Shown piece by piece: positions 21,875 to 34,201 of a stretch of DNA of 64,000 nucleotides. The stretch lies in contig NW_027478855.1 in assembly GCF_051014685.1 (NCBI RefSeq), positions 62,001-126,000 of the forward strand, in the 5' to 3' direction. Within the stretch, counting starts at the first letter, position 1. The number at the start of each line of letters is the position of its first letter. The notes beneath the pieces were generated by a model, which saw nothing but the letters and a program-made list of their open reading frames with translations, searched no databases and was not told the DNA's origin. The position numbers and the translations under genes were made by a program. The stretch is from Ptiloglossa arizonensis (taxonomy: Eukaryota; Arthropoda; Insecta; Hymenoptera; Colletidae).

Positions 21875-22675
21875 CAACGATATGCGTACTTCTCCCCTAG
21901 GCCGTTCTAGTCATTCGTTTCGAGCATCAGAACTGCGAAAATTTTGAGTTTCTCAAGCGTTTCTTACCTCCAAACTGCCATATCCCGCGAACGGATTGAC
22001 CAATCCGCATAATTTCTGTTGCATCTGAAAGTAGAAACTCGCGCGATTACAACGGTATGCGCACTTTTCCCCTAGGCCGTTCTAGTTATTCGTGTCGAGC
22101 ATCAGAACTGCGAAAATTTTGAGTTTCTCAAGCGTTTCTTACCTCCAAACTGCCATATCTCGCGAACGGATTGACCAATCCGCAAAATTTCTGTTGCATC
22201 TGAAAGTAGAAACTCGCCCGATTACAACGGTAGGTGTAGTTTTCCCCTAGGTCGTTCTAGTTAATCGTTTCGAGCATCAGAACTGCGAAAATTTTGAGTT
22301 TCTCAAGCGTTTCTTACTTCCAAACTGCCACATCTCGCGAACGGATCGACCAATTCGCAAAATTTCTGTTGCATCTGAAAGTAGAAACTCGCCCGATTAC
22401 AACGGTATGCGCACTTTGCCCCTAGGCCGTTCTGGTTATTCGTGTCGAGCATCAGAACTGCGAAAATTTTGAGTTTCTCAAGCGTTTCTTACTTCCAAAC
22501 TGCCATATCTCGCGAACGGATTGATCAATCCGCAAAATTTCTGTTGCATTTGAAAGTAGAAACTCGCCCGATTACAACTGTATGCGCACTTTTCCCCTAG
22601 GCGGTTCTAGTTATTCGTTTCGAGCATCAGAACTGCGAAAATTTTGAGTTTATCGAGCGTTTCTTATCTCCAAAC

Positions 22676-23416
22676 TACATCTCGCGAACGGATCGACCAA
22701 TCCGCAAAATTTCTATTGCATCTGAAATTAGAAACTCGCCCGATTACAACGGTATGCGTACTTCTCCCCTAGGCCGTTCTAGTCATTCGTTTTCGAGCAT
22801 CAGAACTGTCAAAATTTTGAGTTTCTCAAGCGTTTCTTATCTCCAAACTGCCATATCTCGCGAACGGATTGATCAATCCGCAAAATTTCTGTTGCATCTG
22901 AAAGTAGAAACTCGCCCGATTACAACGGTAGGTGTAGTTTTCCCCCTAGGCCGTTCTAGTTATTCGTTTCGAGCATCAGAACTGCCAAAATTTTGAGTTT
23001 CTCAAGCGTTTCTTACTTCCAAACTGCCACATCTCGTGAACGGATCGACCAATCCGCAAAATTTCTGTTGCATCTGAAAGTAGAAACTCGCCCGATTACA
23101 ACGGTATGCGCACTTTGCCCCTAGGCCGTTCTAGTTATTCGTGTCGAGCATAAGAACTGCGAAAATTTTGAGTTTCTCAAGCGTTTCTTACCTCCAAACT
23201 GCCATATCTCGCGAAAGGATTGACCAATCCGCATAATTTCTGTTGCATCTGAAAGCAGAAACTCGCCCGATTACAACGGTATGCGTACTTCTCCCCTAGG
23301 CCGTTCTAGTCATTCGTTTCGAGCATCAGAACTGCCAAAATTTTGAGTGTCTAAAGCGTTTCTTACCTCCAAACTGTCATATCTCGCGAACGGATTGACC
23401 AATCCGCATAATTTCC
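22676..23416. other. Cluster of four indels in 740 bp
   Basis: There is a 3-bp loss of gcc between 22676 and 22677 (caaactacatctcg), an extra t in the run 22790-22793, an extra c in the run 22942-22946, and an extra c at 23415-23416. Just beyond, 23461-23467 reads gtttttttcccc where gtacttttcccc is usual. Three of the four are 1-bp run-length changes. The rest of the window has only three other indels in about 63 kb. This is either a real junction between array domains with accumulated damage, or a patch of poorly polished assembly. Confidence 0.85.
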
Positions 23417-24942
23417 TGTTGCATCTGAAAGTAGAAACTCGCCCGATTACAACGGTATGCGTTTTTTTCCCCTAGGCCGTTCTAGTTACTCGTTACGAGC
23501 ATCAGAACTGCGAAAATTTTGAGTTTCTCAAGCGTTTCTTACCTCCAAACTGCCATATCTCGCGAACGGATTGACCAATCCGCAAAATTTCTGTTGCTCC
23601 TGAAAGTAGAAACTCGCCCGATTACAACGGTATGCGCACTTTTCCCCTAGGCCGTTCTAGTTATTCGTGTCGAGCATCAGAACTGCGAAAATTTCGAGTT
23701 TCTCAAGCGTTTCTTACATCCAAACTGCCATATCTCGCGAACGGATTGACCAATCCGCAAAATTTCTGTTGCATCTGAAAGTAGAAACTCGCCCGATTAC
23801 AACGGTATGCGCACTTTTCCCCTAGGCCGTTCTAGTTATTCGTGTCGAGCATCAGAACTGCGAAGATTTTGAGTTTCTCAAGCGTTTCTTATCTCCAAAC
23901 TGCCATATCTCGCGAACGGATTGATCAATCCGCAAAATTTCTGTTGCATCTGAAAGTAGAAACTCTCCCGATTACAACGATATGCGCACTTTTCCCCGAG
24001 GCCGTTCTAGTTATTCGTGTCGAGCATCAGAACTGCGAAGATTTTGAGTTTCTCAAGCGTTTCTTATCTCCAAACTGCCATATCTCGCGAACGGATTGAC
24101 CAATCCGCATAATTTCTCTTGCATCTGAAAGTAGAAACTCGCCCGATTACAACGGTATGCGCACTTTTCACCTAGGCCGTTCTTGTTATTCGTGTCGAGC
24201 ATCAGAACTGCGAAAATTTTCAGTTTCTCAAGCGTTTCTTACCTCCAAACTGCCATATCTCGCGAACGGATTGACCAATCCGCAAAATTTCTGTTGCACC
24301 TGAAAGTAGAAACTCGCCCGATTACAACGGTAGGGGTAGTTTTCCCCTAGGACGTTCTAGTTATTCGTTTCGAGCATCAGAACTGCGAAAATTTTGAGTT
24401 TCTAAAGCGTTTCTTACATCCAAACTGCCATATCTCGCGAACGGATTGACCAATCCGCAAAATTTCTGTTGCATCTGAAAGTAGAAACTCGCCCGATTAC
24501 AACGGTAGTTGTAGTTTTCCCCTAGGCCGTTCTAGTTATTCGTGTCGAGCATCAGAACTGCGAAAATTTTGAGTTTATCAAGCGTTTCTTACCTCCAAAC
24601 TGCCATATCTCGCGAACGGATTGACCAATCCGCAAAATTTCTGTTGCATCTGAAAGTAGAAACTCGCCCGATTACAACGGTATGCGCACTTTTCCCCTAG
24701 GCCGTTCTAGTTATTCGTGTCGAGCATCAGAACTGCGAAAATTTTGAGTTTCTCAAGCGTTTCTTACATCCAAACTGCCATATCTCGCGAACGGATTGGC
24801 CAATCCGCAAAATTTCTGTTGCATCTGAAAGTAGAAACTCGCCCGATTACAACGGTATGCGTACTTTTCCCCTAGGCCGTTCTAGTTACTCGTTTCGAGC
24901 ATCAAAACTGCGAAAATTTTGAATTTCTCAAGCGTTTCTTAT
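23417..24942. repeat. Transition monomers after the indel cluster
   Basis: About nine monomers of mixed type. It includes two m0-like monomers with gcgaagatttt (about 23865 and 24040), where AvrII is lost once (ccccgagg, about 23995). It also has a taggggtag and a tagttgtag variant, and the first of the gagtttatc monomers (about 24570) that are common from here on but nearly absent to the left. No cassette is present. Confidence 0.75.
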
Positions 24943-26043
24943 CTCCAAACTGCCATATCTCGCGAACGGATTGATCAATCCGCAAAATTTCTGTGCCATC
25001 TGAAAGTAGAAACTCGCCCGATTACAACGGTATGCGCACTTTTCCCCTAGGCGGTTCTAGTGATTCGTTTCGAGCATCAGAACTGCGAAAATTTTGAGTT
25101 TCTCAAGCGTTTCTTACCTCCAAACTGCCATATCTCGCGAACGGATTGACCAATCCGCAAAATTTCTGTTGCACCTGAAAGTAGAAACTCGCCCGATTAC
25201 AACGGTAGGTGTAGTTTTCCCCTAGGCCGTTCTAGTTATTCGTTTCGTGCATCAGAACTGCGAAAATTTTGAGTTTCTAAAGCGTTTCTTACTTCCAAAC
25301 TGCCATATCTCGCGAACGGATTGACCAATCCGCAAAATTTCTGTTGCATCTGAAAGTAGAAACTCGCCCGATTACAACGGTAGGTGTAGTTTTCCCCTAG
25401 GCCGTTCTAGTTATTCGTGTCGAGCATCAGAACTGCGAAAATTTTGAGTTTATCAAGCGTTTCTTACCTCCAAACTGCCATATCTCGCGAACGGATTGAT
25501 CAATCCGCAAAATTTCTGTGCCATCTGAAAGTAGAAACTCGCCCGATTACAACGGTATGCGCACTTTTCCCCTAGGCGGTTCTAGTGATTCGTTTCGAGC
25601 ATCAGAACTGCGAAAATTTTGAGTTTCTCAAGCGTTTCTTACCTCCAAACTGCCATATCTCGCGAACGGATTGACCAATCCGCAAAATTTCTGTTGCACC
25701 TGAAAGTAGAAACTCGCCCGATTACAACGGTAGGTGTAGTTTTCCCCTAGGCCGTTCTAGTTATTCGTTTCGTGCATCAGAACTGCGAAAATTTTGAGTT
25801 TCTAAAGCGTTTCTTACTTCCAAACTGCCATATCTCGCGAACGGATTGACCAATCCGCAAAATTTCTGTTGCATCTGAAAGTAGAAACTCGCCCGATTAC
25901 AACGGTAGGTGTAGTTTTCCCCTAGGCCGTTCTAGTTATTCGTGTCGAGCATCAGAACTGCGAAAATTTTGAGTTTATCAAGCGTTTCTTACCTCCAAAC
26001 TGCCATATCTCGCGAACGGATTGATCAATCCGCAAAATTTCTG
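24943..26043. repeat. 525-bp tandem duplication (3 monomers)
   Basis: 24943-25518 equals 25468-26043 at offset 525 in the lines I compared, including the rare cgtttcgtgcatc at 25246 and 25771 and gtgccatctg with aggcggttctagtgattcg. Flanking mismatches are at 24942/25467 and 25519/26044. Confidence 0.88.
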
Positions 26044-26461
26044 TTGCATCTGAAAGTAGAAACTCGCCCGATTACAACGGTATGCGCACTTTTCCCCTAT
26101 GCCGTTCTAGTTATTCGTGTCGAGCATCAAAACTGCGAAAATTTTGAATTTCTCAAGCGTTTCTTATCTCCAAACTGCCATATCTCGCGAACGGATTGAT
26201 CAATCCGCAAAATTTCTGTGCCATCTGAAAGTAGAAACTCGCCCGATTACAACGGTAGGTGTAGTTTTCTCCTAGGCCGTTCCAGTTATTCATTTCGAGC
26301 ATCAGAACTGCGAAAATTTTGAGTTTCTCAAGCGTTTCTTACATCCAAACTGCCACATCTCGCGAACGGATCGACCAATCCGCAAAATTTCTATTGCATC
26401 TGAAAGTAGAAACTCGCCCGATTACAACGGTATGCGTACTTCTCCCCTAGGCCGTTCTAGT
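25468..26461. repeat. 1225-bp-offset duplication, first copy
   Basis: Matches 26693-27686 at offset 1225 (7 monomers). I saw two differences: cgtgcatc versus cgggcatc (25772/26997 area) and ttttctcc versus ttttcccc at 26270/27495. It shares the rare cccctatgccg (about 26097). The match ends where ttactcg (26462) meets tcattcg (27687). Confidence 0.85.
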
Positions 26462-26692
26462 TACTCGTTTCGAGCATCAAAACTGCGAAAATTTTGAATT
26501 TCTCGAGCGTTTCTTATCTCCAAACTGCCATATCTCGCGAACGGATTGATCAATCCGCAAAATTTCTGTGCCATCTGAAAGTAGAAACTCGCCCGATTAC
26601 AACGGTATGCGCACTTTTCCCCTAGGCCGTTCTAGTTACTCGTTTCGAGCATCAAAACTGCGAAAATTTTGAATTTCTCAAGCGTTTCTTAT

Positions 26693-27686
26693 CTCCAAAC
26701 TGCCATATCTCGCGAACGGATTGATCAATCCGCAAAATTTCTGTGCCATCTGAAAGTAGAAACTCGCCCGATTACAACGGTATGCGCACTTTTCCCCTAG
26801 GCGGTTCTAGTGATTCGTTTCGAGCATCAGAACTGCGAAAATTTTGAGTTTCTCAAGCGTTTCTTACCTCCAAACTGCCATATCTCGCGAACGGATTGAC
26901 CAATCCGCAAAATTTCTGTTGCACCTGAAAGTAGAAACTCGCCCGATTACAACGGTAGGTGTAGTTTTCCCCTAGGCCGTTCTAGTTATTCGTTTCGGGC
27001 ATCAGAACTGCGAAAATTTTGAGTTTCTAAAGCGTTTCTTACTTCCAAACTGCCATATCTCGCGAACGGATTGACCAATCCGCAAAATTTCTGTTGCATC
27101 TGAAAGTAGAAACTCGCCCGATTACAACGGTAGGTGTAGTTTTCCCCTAGGCCGTTCTAGTTATTCGTGTCGAGCATCAGAACTGCGAAAATTTTGAGTT
27201 TATCAAGCGTTTCTTACCTCCAAACTGCCATATCTCGCGAACGGATTGATCAATCCGCAAAATTTCTGTTGCATCTGAAAGTAGAAACTCGCCCGATTAC
27301 AACGGTATGCGCACTTTTCCCCTATGCCGTTCTAGTTATTCGTGTCGAGCATCAAAACTGCGAAAATTTTGAATTTCTCAAGCGTTTCTTATCTCCAAAC
27401 TGCCATATCTCGCGAACGGATTGATCAATCCGCAAAATTTCTGTGCCATCTGAAAGTAGAAACTCGCCCGATTACAACGGTAGGTGTAGTTTTCCCCTAG
27501 GCCGTTCCAGTTATTCATTTCGAGCATCAGAACTGCGAAAATTTTGAGTTTCTCAAGCGTTTCTTACATCCAAACTGCCACATCTCGCGAACGGATCGAC
27601 CAATCCGCAAAATTTCTATTGCATCTGAAAGTAGAAACTCGCCCGATTACAACGGTATGCGTACTTCTCCCCTAGGCCGTTCTAGT
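26693..27686. repeat. 1225-bp-offset duplication, second copy
   Basis: Second copy of 25468-26461, with cccctatgccg at about 27322. Together with the 525-bp duplication it gives three related copies of the gtgccatctg / aggcggttctagtgattcg pair. The whole 24.9-27.7 kb stretch is thus a nested local amplification of a handful of monomers. Confidence 0.85.
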
Positions 27687-27999
27687 CATTCGTTTCGAGC
27701 ATCAGAACTGTCAAAATTTTGAGTTTCTCAAGCGTTTCTTATCTCCAAACTGCCATATCTCGCGAACGGATTGATCAATCCGCAAAATTTCTGTTTCATC
27801 TGAAAGTAGAAACTCGCCCGATTACAACGGTATGCGCACTTTGCCCCTAGGCCGTTCTAGTTATTCGTGTCGAGCATCAGAACTGCCAAAATTTTGAGTT
27901 TCTCAAGCGTTTCTTACTTCCAAACTGCCACATCTCGTGAACGGATCGACCAATCCGCAAAATTTCTGTTGCATCTGAAAGTAGAAACTCGCCCGATTA

Positions 28000-29574
28000 C
28001 AACGGTATGCGCACTTTTCCCCTAGGCCGTTCTAGTTATTCGTGTCGAGCATCAGAACTGCGAAAATTTCGAGTTTCTCAAGCGTTGTTTACCTCCAAAC
28101 TGCCATATCTCGCGAACGGATTGACCAATCCGCAAAATTTCTGTTGCATCTGAAAGTAGAAACTCGCCCGATTACAATGGTAGGTGTAGTTTTCCCCTAG
28201 GCCGTTCTAGTTATTCGTTTCGAGCATCAGAACTGCGAAAATTTTGAGTTTCTCAAGCGTTTCTTACTTCCAAACTGCCACGTCTCGCGACCGGATCGAC
28301 CAATCCGCAAAATTTCTGTTGTATCTGAAAGTAGAAACTCGCCCGATTACAACGGTATGCGCACTTTGCCCCTAGGCCGTTCTAGTTATTCGTTTCGAGC
28401 ATCAGAACTGCGAAAATTTTGAGTTTCTCAAGCGTTTCTTATCTCCAAACTGCCATATCTCGCGAACGGATTGATCAATCCGCAAAATTTCTGTTGCATC
28501 TGAAAGTAGAAACTCGCCCGATTACAACGATATGCGCACTTTTCCCCTAGGCCGTTCTAGTTATTCGTGTCGAGCATCAGAACTGCGAAGATTTTGAGTT
28601 TCTCAAGCGTTTCTTATCTCCAAACTGCCATATCTCGCGAACGGATTGATCAATCCGCAAAATTTCTGTTGCATCTGAAAGTAGAAACTCGCCCGATTAC
28701 AACGGTAGGTGTAGTTTTCCCCTAGGCCGTTCCAGTTATTCATTTCGAGCATCAGAACTGCGAAAATTTTGAGGTTCTCAAGCGTTTCTTAAATCCAAAC
28801 GGCCATATCTCGCGAACGGATTGACCAATCCGCAAAATTTCTGTTGCATCTGAAAGTAGAAACTCGCCCGATTACAACGGTATGGGCACTTTTCCCCTAG
28901 GCCGCTCTAGTTATTCGTTTCGAGCATCAGAACTGCGAAAATTTTGAGTTTCTCAAGCGTTTCTTACATCCAAACGGCCATATCACGCGAACGGATTGAC
29001 CAATCCGCATAATTTCTCTTGCATCTGAAAGTAGAAACTCGCCCGATTACAACGATATGCGCACTTTTCCCCTAGGCCGTTTTAGTTATTCGTGTCGAGC
29101 ATCAGAACTGCGAAAATTTTGAGTTTCTCAAGCGTTTCTTATCTCCAAACTGCCATATCTCGCGAACGGATTGATCAATCCGCCAAATTTCTGTTGCATC
29201 TGAAAGTAGAAACTCGCCCTATTACAACGGTAGGTGTAGTTTTCCCCTAGGCCGTTCTAGTTATTCGTTTCGAGCATCAGAAATGCGAAAATTTTGAGTT
29301 TCTCAAGCGTTTCTTACCTCCAAACTGCCATATCTCGCGAACGGATTGACCAATCCGCAAAATTTCTGTTGCATCTGAAAGTAGAAACTCGCCCGATTAC
29401 AACGGTATGCGTACTTTTCCCCTAGGCCGTTCTAGTTACTCGTTTCGAGCATCAGAACTGCCAAAATTTTGAGTGTCTAAAGCGTTTCTTACCTCCAAAC
29501 TGTCATATCTCGCGAACGGATTGACCAATCCGCATAATTTCTGTTGCATCTGAAAGTAGAAACTCGCCCGATTA
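28000..29574. repeat. Isolated left-type segment with full m0-m5 series
   Basis: In order it holds an aatttcgag monomer (here cgttgtttacc, about 28084), a taatggtaggtg neighbour (attacaatggtag), a gttgtatctg tail, a tttgcccc monomer, m0, cassette m1-m4 (28700) and m5 (29400). This is the order seen at about 15050-16450 in the left domain. The surrounding sequence on both sides is of different monomer types. Confidence 0.8.
28700..29399. repeat. Four-monomer cassette, copy 7
   Basis: Complete m1-m4, gaggttctc at 28771, 75 monomers after copy 6. The only private change I noticed is tatgggcac in m2 (about 28882). It keeps the left-domain form of every site that is altered in copies 8-10, so it belongs to the left lineage although it lies 6 kb beyond the left domain. 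Confidence 0.92.
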
Positions 29575-31395
29575 CAACGGTATGCGTACTTTTCCCCTAG
29601 GCCGTTCTAGTTACTCGTTTCGAGCATCAGAACTGCGAAAATTTTGAGTTTCTCAAGCGTTTCTTACCTCCAAACTGCCACATCTCGCGAACGGATCGAC
29701 CAATCCGCAAAATTTCTGTTGCATCTGAAAGTAGAAACACGCCCGATTACAACGGTATGCGCACTTTTCCCCTAGGCGGTTCTAGTTATTCGTTTCGAGC
29801 ATCAGAACTGCGAAAATTTTGAGTTTCTCAAGCGTTTCTTACCTCCAAACTGCCATATCTCGCGAACGGATTGATCAATCCGCAAAATTTCTGTTGCATT
29901 TGAAAGTAGAAACTCGCCCGATTACAACGGTATGCGCACTTTTCCCCTAGGCGGTTCTAGTTATTCGTTTCGAGCATCAGAACTGCGAAAATTTTGAGTT
30001 TCTCAAGCGTTTCTTACTTCCAAACTGCCACATCTCGCGAACGGATCGACCAATTCGCAAAATTTCTGTTGCATCTGAAAGTAGAAACTCGCCAGATTAC
30101 AACGGTATGCGCACTTTGCCCCTAGGCCGTTCTAGTTATTCGTGTCGAGCATCAGAACTGCGAAAATTTTGAGTTTCTCAAGCGTTTCTTACCTCCAAAC
30201 TGCCATATCTCGCGAACGGATTGATCAATCCGCAAAATTTCTGTAGCATTTGAAAGTAGAAACTCGCCCGATTACAACGGTATGCGCACTTTTCCCCTAG
30301 GCGGTTCTAGTTATTCGTTTCGAGCATCAGAACTGCGAAAATTTTGAGTTTCTCAAGCGTTTCTTACCTCCAAACTGCCATATCTCGCGAACGGATTGAC
30401 CAATCCGCAAAATTTCTGTTGCACCTGAAAGTAGAAACTCGCCCGATTACAACGGTAGGTGTAGTTTTCCCCTAGGCCGTTCTAGTTACTCGTTTCGAGC
30501 ATCAGAACTGCGAAAATTTTGAGTTTCTCAAGCGTTTCTTACCTCCAAACTGCCATATCTCGCGAACGGATTGACCAATCCGCAAAATTTCTGTTGCATC
30601 TGAAAGTAGAAACTCGCCCGATTACAACGGTAGATGTAGTTTTCCCCTAGGCCGTTCTAGTTATTCGTTTCGAGCATCAGAACTGCCAAAATTTTGAGTG
30701 TCTAAAGCGTTTCTTACCTCCAAACTGTCATATCTCGCGAACGGATTGACCAATCCGCATAATTTCTGTTGCATCTGAAAGTAGAAACTCGCCCGATTAC
30801 AACGGTATGCGCACTTTGCCCCTAGGCCGTTCTAGTTATTCGTTTCGAGCATCAGAACTGCCAAAATTTTGAGTGTCTAAAGCGTTTCTTACCTCCAAAC
30901 TGTCATATCTCGCGAACGGATTGACCAATCCGCATAATTTCTGTTGCATCTGAAAGTAGAAACTCGCCCGATTACAACGGTATGCGTACTTTTCCCCTAG
31001 GCGGTTCTAGTTATGAGTTTCGAGCATCAGAACTGCGAAAATTTTGAGTTTCTCAAGCGTTTCTTACCTCCAAACTGCCATATCTCGCGAACGGATTGAC
31101 CAATCCGCAAAATTTCTGTTGCACCTGAAAGTAGAAACTCGCCCAATTACAACGGTAGGTGTAGTTTTCCCCTAGGCCGTTCTAGTTACTCGTTTCGAGC
31201 ATCAGAACTGCGAAAATTTTGAGTTTCTCAAGCGTTTCTTACATCCAAACTGCCATATCTCGCGAACGGATTGATCAATCCGCAAAATTTCTGTTGCATT
31301 TGAAAGTAGAAACTCGCCCGATTACAACGGTATGCGCACTTTTCCCCTAGGCGGTTCTAGTTATTCGTTTCGAGCATCAGAACTGCGAAAATTTT
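29575..31395. repeat. Mosaic monomers
   Basis: About ten monomers mixing aggcggttc, tagatgtag, cacctg-tail and gagtgtcta types. A two-step repetition of the m5-like monomer (gagtgtcta, tgtcatatc, gcataattt) occurs near 30690 and 30870. No gene-like content or long identical segment was seen. Confidence 0.7.
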
Positions 31396-34201
31396 GAGTT
31401 TATCAAGCGTTTCTTACCTCCAAACTGCCATATCTCGCGAACGGATTGACCAATCCGCAAAATTTCTGTCGCACCTGAAAGTAGAAACTCGCCCGATTAC
31501 AACGGTAGGTGTAGTTTTCCCCTAGGCCGTTCTAGTTATTCGTTTCGAGCATCAGAACTGCGAAAATTTTGAGTTTCTCAAGCGTTTCTTACCTCCAAAC
31601 TGCCATATCTCGCGAACGGATTGACCATTCCGCAAAATTTCTGTTGCATCTGAAAGCAGAAACTCGCCCGATTACAACGGTGTGCGCACTTTGCCCCTAG
31701 GCCGTTCTAGTTATTCGTTTCGAGCATCAGAACTGCCAAAATTTTGAGTTTCTCAAGCGTTTCTTATCTCCAAACTGCCATATCTCGCGAACGGATCGAC
31801 CAATCCGCAAAATTTCTGTTGCATCTGAAAGTAGAAACTCGCCCGATTACAACGGTATGCGCACTTTTCCCCTAGGCGGTTCTAGTTATTCGTTTCGAGC
31901 ATCAGAACTGCGAAAATTTTGAGTTTCTCAAGCGTTTCTTACCTCCAAACTGCCATATTTCGCGAACGGATTGACCAATCCGCAAAATTTCTGTCGCATC
32001 TGAAAGTAGAAACTCGCCCGATTACAACGGTAGGTGTAGTTTTCCCCTAGGCCGTTCTAGTTATTCGTTTCGAGCATCAGAACTGCGAAAATTTTGAGTT
32101 TCTCAAGCGTTTCTTACCTCCAAACTGCCATATCTCGCGAACGGATTGACCAATTCGCGAAATTTCTGTTGCATCTGAAAGTAGAAACTCGCCCGATTAC
32201 AACGGTAGGTGTAGTTTTCCCCTAGGCCGTTCCAGTTATTCGTTTCGAGCATCAGAACTGCGAAAATTTTGAGTTTCTCAAGCGTTTCTTACTTCCAAAC
32301 TGCCACATCTCGTGAACGGATCGACCAATCCGCAAAATTTCTGTTGCATCTGAAAGTAGAAACTCGCCCGATTACAACGGTATGCGCACTTTGCCCCTAG
32401 GCCGTTCTAGTTATTCGTGTCGAACATCAGAACTGCGAAAATTTTGAGTTTCTCAAGCGTTTCTTACCTCCAAACTGCCATATCTCGCGAAAGGATTGAC
32501 CAATCCGCATAATTTCTGTTGCATCTGAAAGCAGAAACTCGCCCGATTACAACGGTATGCGTACTTCACCCCTAGGCCGTTCTAGTCATTCGTTTCGAGC
32601 ATCAGAACTGCGAAAATTTTGAGTTTCTCAAGCGTTTCTTACCTCCAAACTGCCATATCTCGCGAACGGATTGACAAATCTGCAAAATTTCTGTTGCATC
32701 TGAAAGTAGAAACTCGCCCGATTACAACGGTATGCGCACTTTTCCCCTAGGCCGTTCTAGTTATTCGTGTCGAGCATCAGAACTGCGAAAATTTCGAGTT
32801 TATCAAGCGTTTCTTACCTCCAAACTGCCATATCTCGCGAACGGATTGACCAATCCGCAAAATTTCTGTCGCACCTGAAAGTAGAAACTCGCCCGATTAC
32901 AACGGTAGGTGTAGTTTTCCCCTAGGCCGTTCTAGTTATTCGTTTCGAGCATCAGAACTGCGAAAATTTTGAGTTTCTCAAGCGTTTCTTACCTCCAAAC
33001 TGCCATATCTCGCGAACGGATTGACCATTCCGCAAAATTTCTGTTGCATCTGAAAGCAGAAACTCGCCCGATTACAACGGTGTGCGCACTTTGCCCCTAG
33101 GCCGTTCTAGTTATTCGTTTCGAGCATCAGAACTGCCAAAATTTTGAGTTTCTCAAGCGTTTCTTATCTCCAAACTGCCATATCTCGCGAACGGATCGAC
33201 CAATCCGCAAAATTTCTGTTGCATCTGAAAGTAGAAACTCGCCCGATTACAACGGTATGCGCACTTTTCCCCTAGGCGGTTCTAGTTATTCGTTTCGAGC
33301 ATCAGAACTGCGAAAATTTTGAGTTTCTCAAGCGTTTCTTACCTCCAAACTGCCATATTTCGCGAACGGATTGACCAATCCGCAAAATTTCTGTCGCTTC
33401 TGAAAGTAGAAACTCGCCCGATTACAACGGTAGGTGTAGTTTTCCCCTAGGCCGTTCTAGTTATTCGTTTCGAGCATCAGAACTGCGAAAATTTTGAGTT
33501 TCTCAAGCGTTTCTTACCTCCAAACTGCCATATCTCGCGAACGGATTGACCAATTCGCGAAATTTCTGTTGCATCTGAAAGTAGAAACTCGCCCGATTAC
33601 AACGGTAGGTGTAGTTTTCCCCTAGGCCGTTCCAGTTATTCGTTTCGAGCATCAGAACTGCCAAAATTTTGAGTTTCTCAAGCGTTTCTTACTTCCAAAC
33701 TGCCACATCTCGTGAACGGATCGACCAATCCGCAAAATTTCTGTTGCATCTGAAAGTAGAAACTCGCCCGATTACAACGGTATGCGCACTTTGCCCCTAG
33801 GCCGTTCTAGTTATTCGTGTCGAACATCAGAACTGCGAAAATTTTGAGTTTCTCAAGCGTTTCTTACCTCCAAACTGCCATATCTCGCGAAAGGATTGAC
33901 CAATCCGCATAATTTCTGTTGCATCTGAAAGCAGAAACTCGCCCGATTACAACGGTATGCGTACTTCACCCCTAGGCCGTTCTAGTCATTCGTTTCGAGC
34001 ATCAGAACTGCGAAAATTTTGAGTTTCTCAAGCGTTTCTTACCTCCAAACTGCCATATCTCGCGAACGGATTGACAAATCTGCAAAATTTCTGTTGCATC
34101 TGAAAGTAGAAACTCGCCCGATTACAACGGTATGCGCACTTTTCCCCTAGGCCGTTCTAGTTATTCGTGTCGAGCATCAGAACTGCGAAAATTTCGAGTT
34201 T
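31396..34201. repeat. 1400-bp tandem duplication (8 monomers, two copies)
   Basis: 31396-32801 matches 32796-34201 at offset 1400. I found two substitutions (31998 a / 33398 t and 32262 g / 33662 c). Shared rare markers are ctgtcgcacctg, tgtgcgcac, atatttcgcg, caattcgcgaaat, cgaacatcag and cttcacccc. The junction monomer at about 32796 fuses an aatttcgag 5' part to a gtttatcaag 3' part, a combination not seen elsewhere. That is as expected from unequal crossover inside the monomer. Confidence 0.93.

Larger units (their letters stand above)
1051..22675. repeat. Left domain with recurrent cassette and quasi-higher-order structure
   Basis: About 124 monomers in which the same series of monomer variants recurs. 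The series runs: four-monomer cassette m1-m4, tatgcgtac monomers, tttgcccc monomers, a taggtgtag monomer with cacatctcg, an aggcggttc monomer, a ttctcccc/tcattcg monomer with ctgtcaaaa, monomers with cgaaaggattgac, an aatttcgag monomer with cgttttttacc, and m0. Full cassettes start at 1051, 3676, 4551, 8576, 12076 and 15575. Spacings are 15, 5, 23, 20 and 20 monomers. The near-3500-bp spacing suggests a higher-order unit of about 20 monomers that has been disturbed by local gains and losses. Confidence 0.85.

Noticed and set aside
22754..22996. An 80-codon open frame spanning about 1.4 monomers.
   Set aside because: It lies wholly in satellite and exists only because the local indels (extra t near 22790, extra c near 22942) keep a frame open. 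It has no recognisable domain, and neighbouring monomers have stops in the same frame.
25942..26199. Open frames of 76-85 codons at 23842, 25942, 27167, 35217, 38568 and 48892, all with near-identical products.
   Set aside because: They are the same stretch of monomer read from GTG or ATG-like starts. Identity between them reflects the repeat, not protein constraint. The 175-bp period shifts frame at each monomer and ends every frame within about 260 bp.
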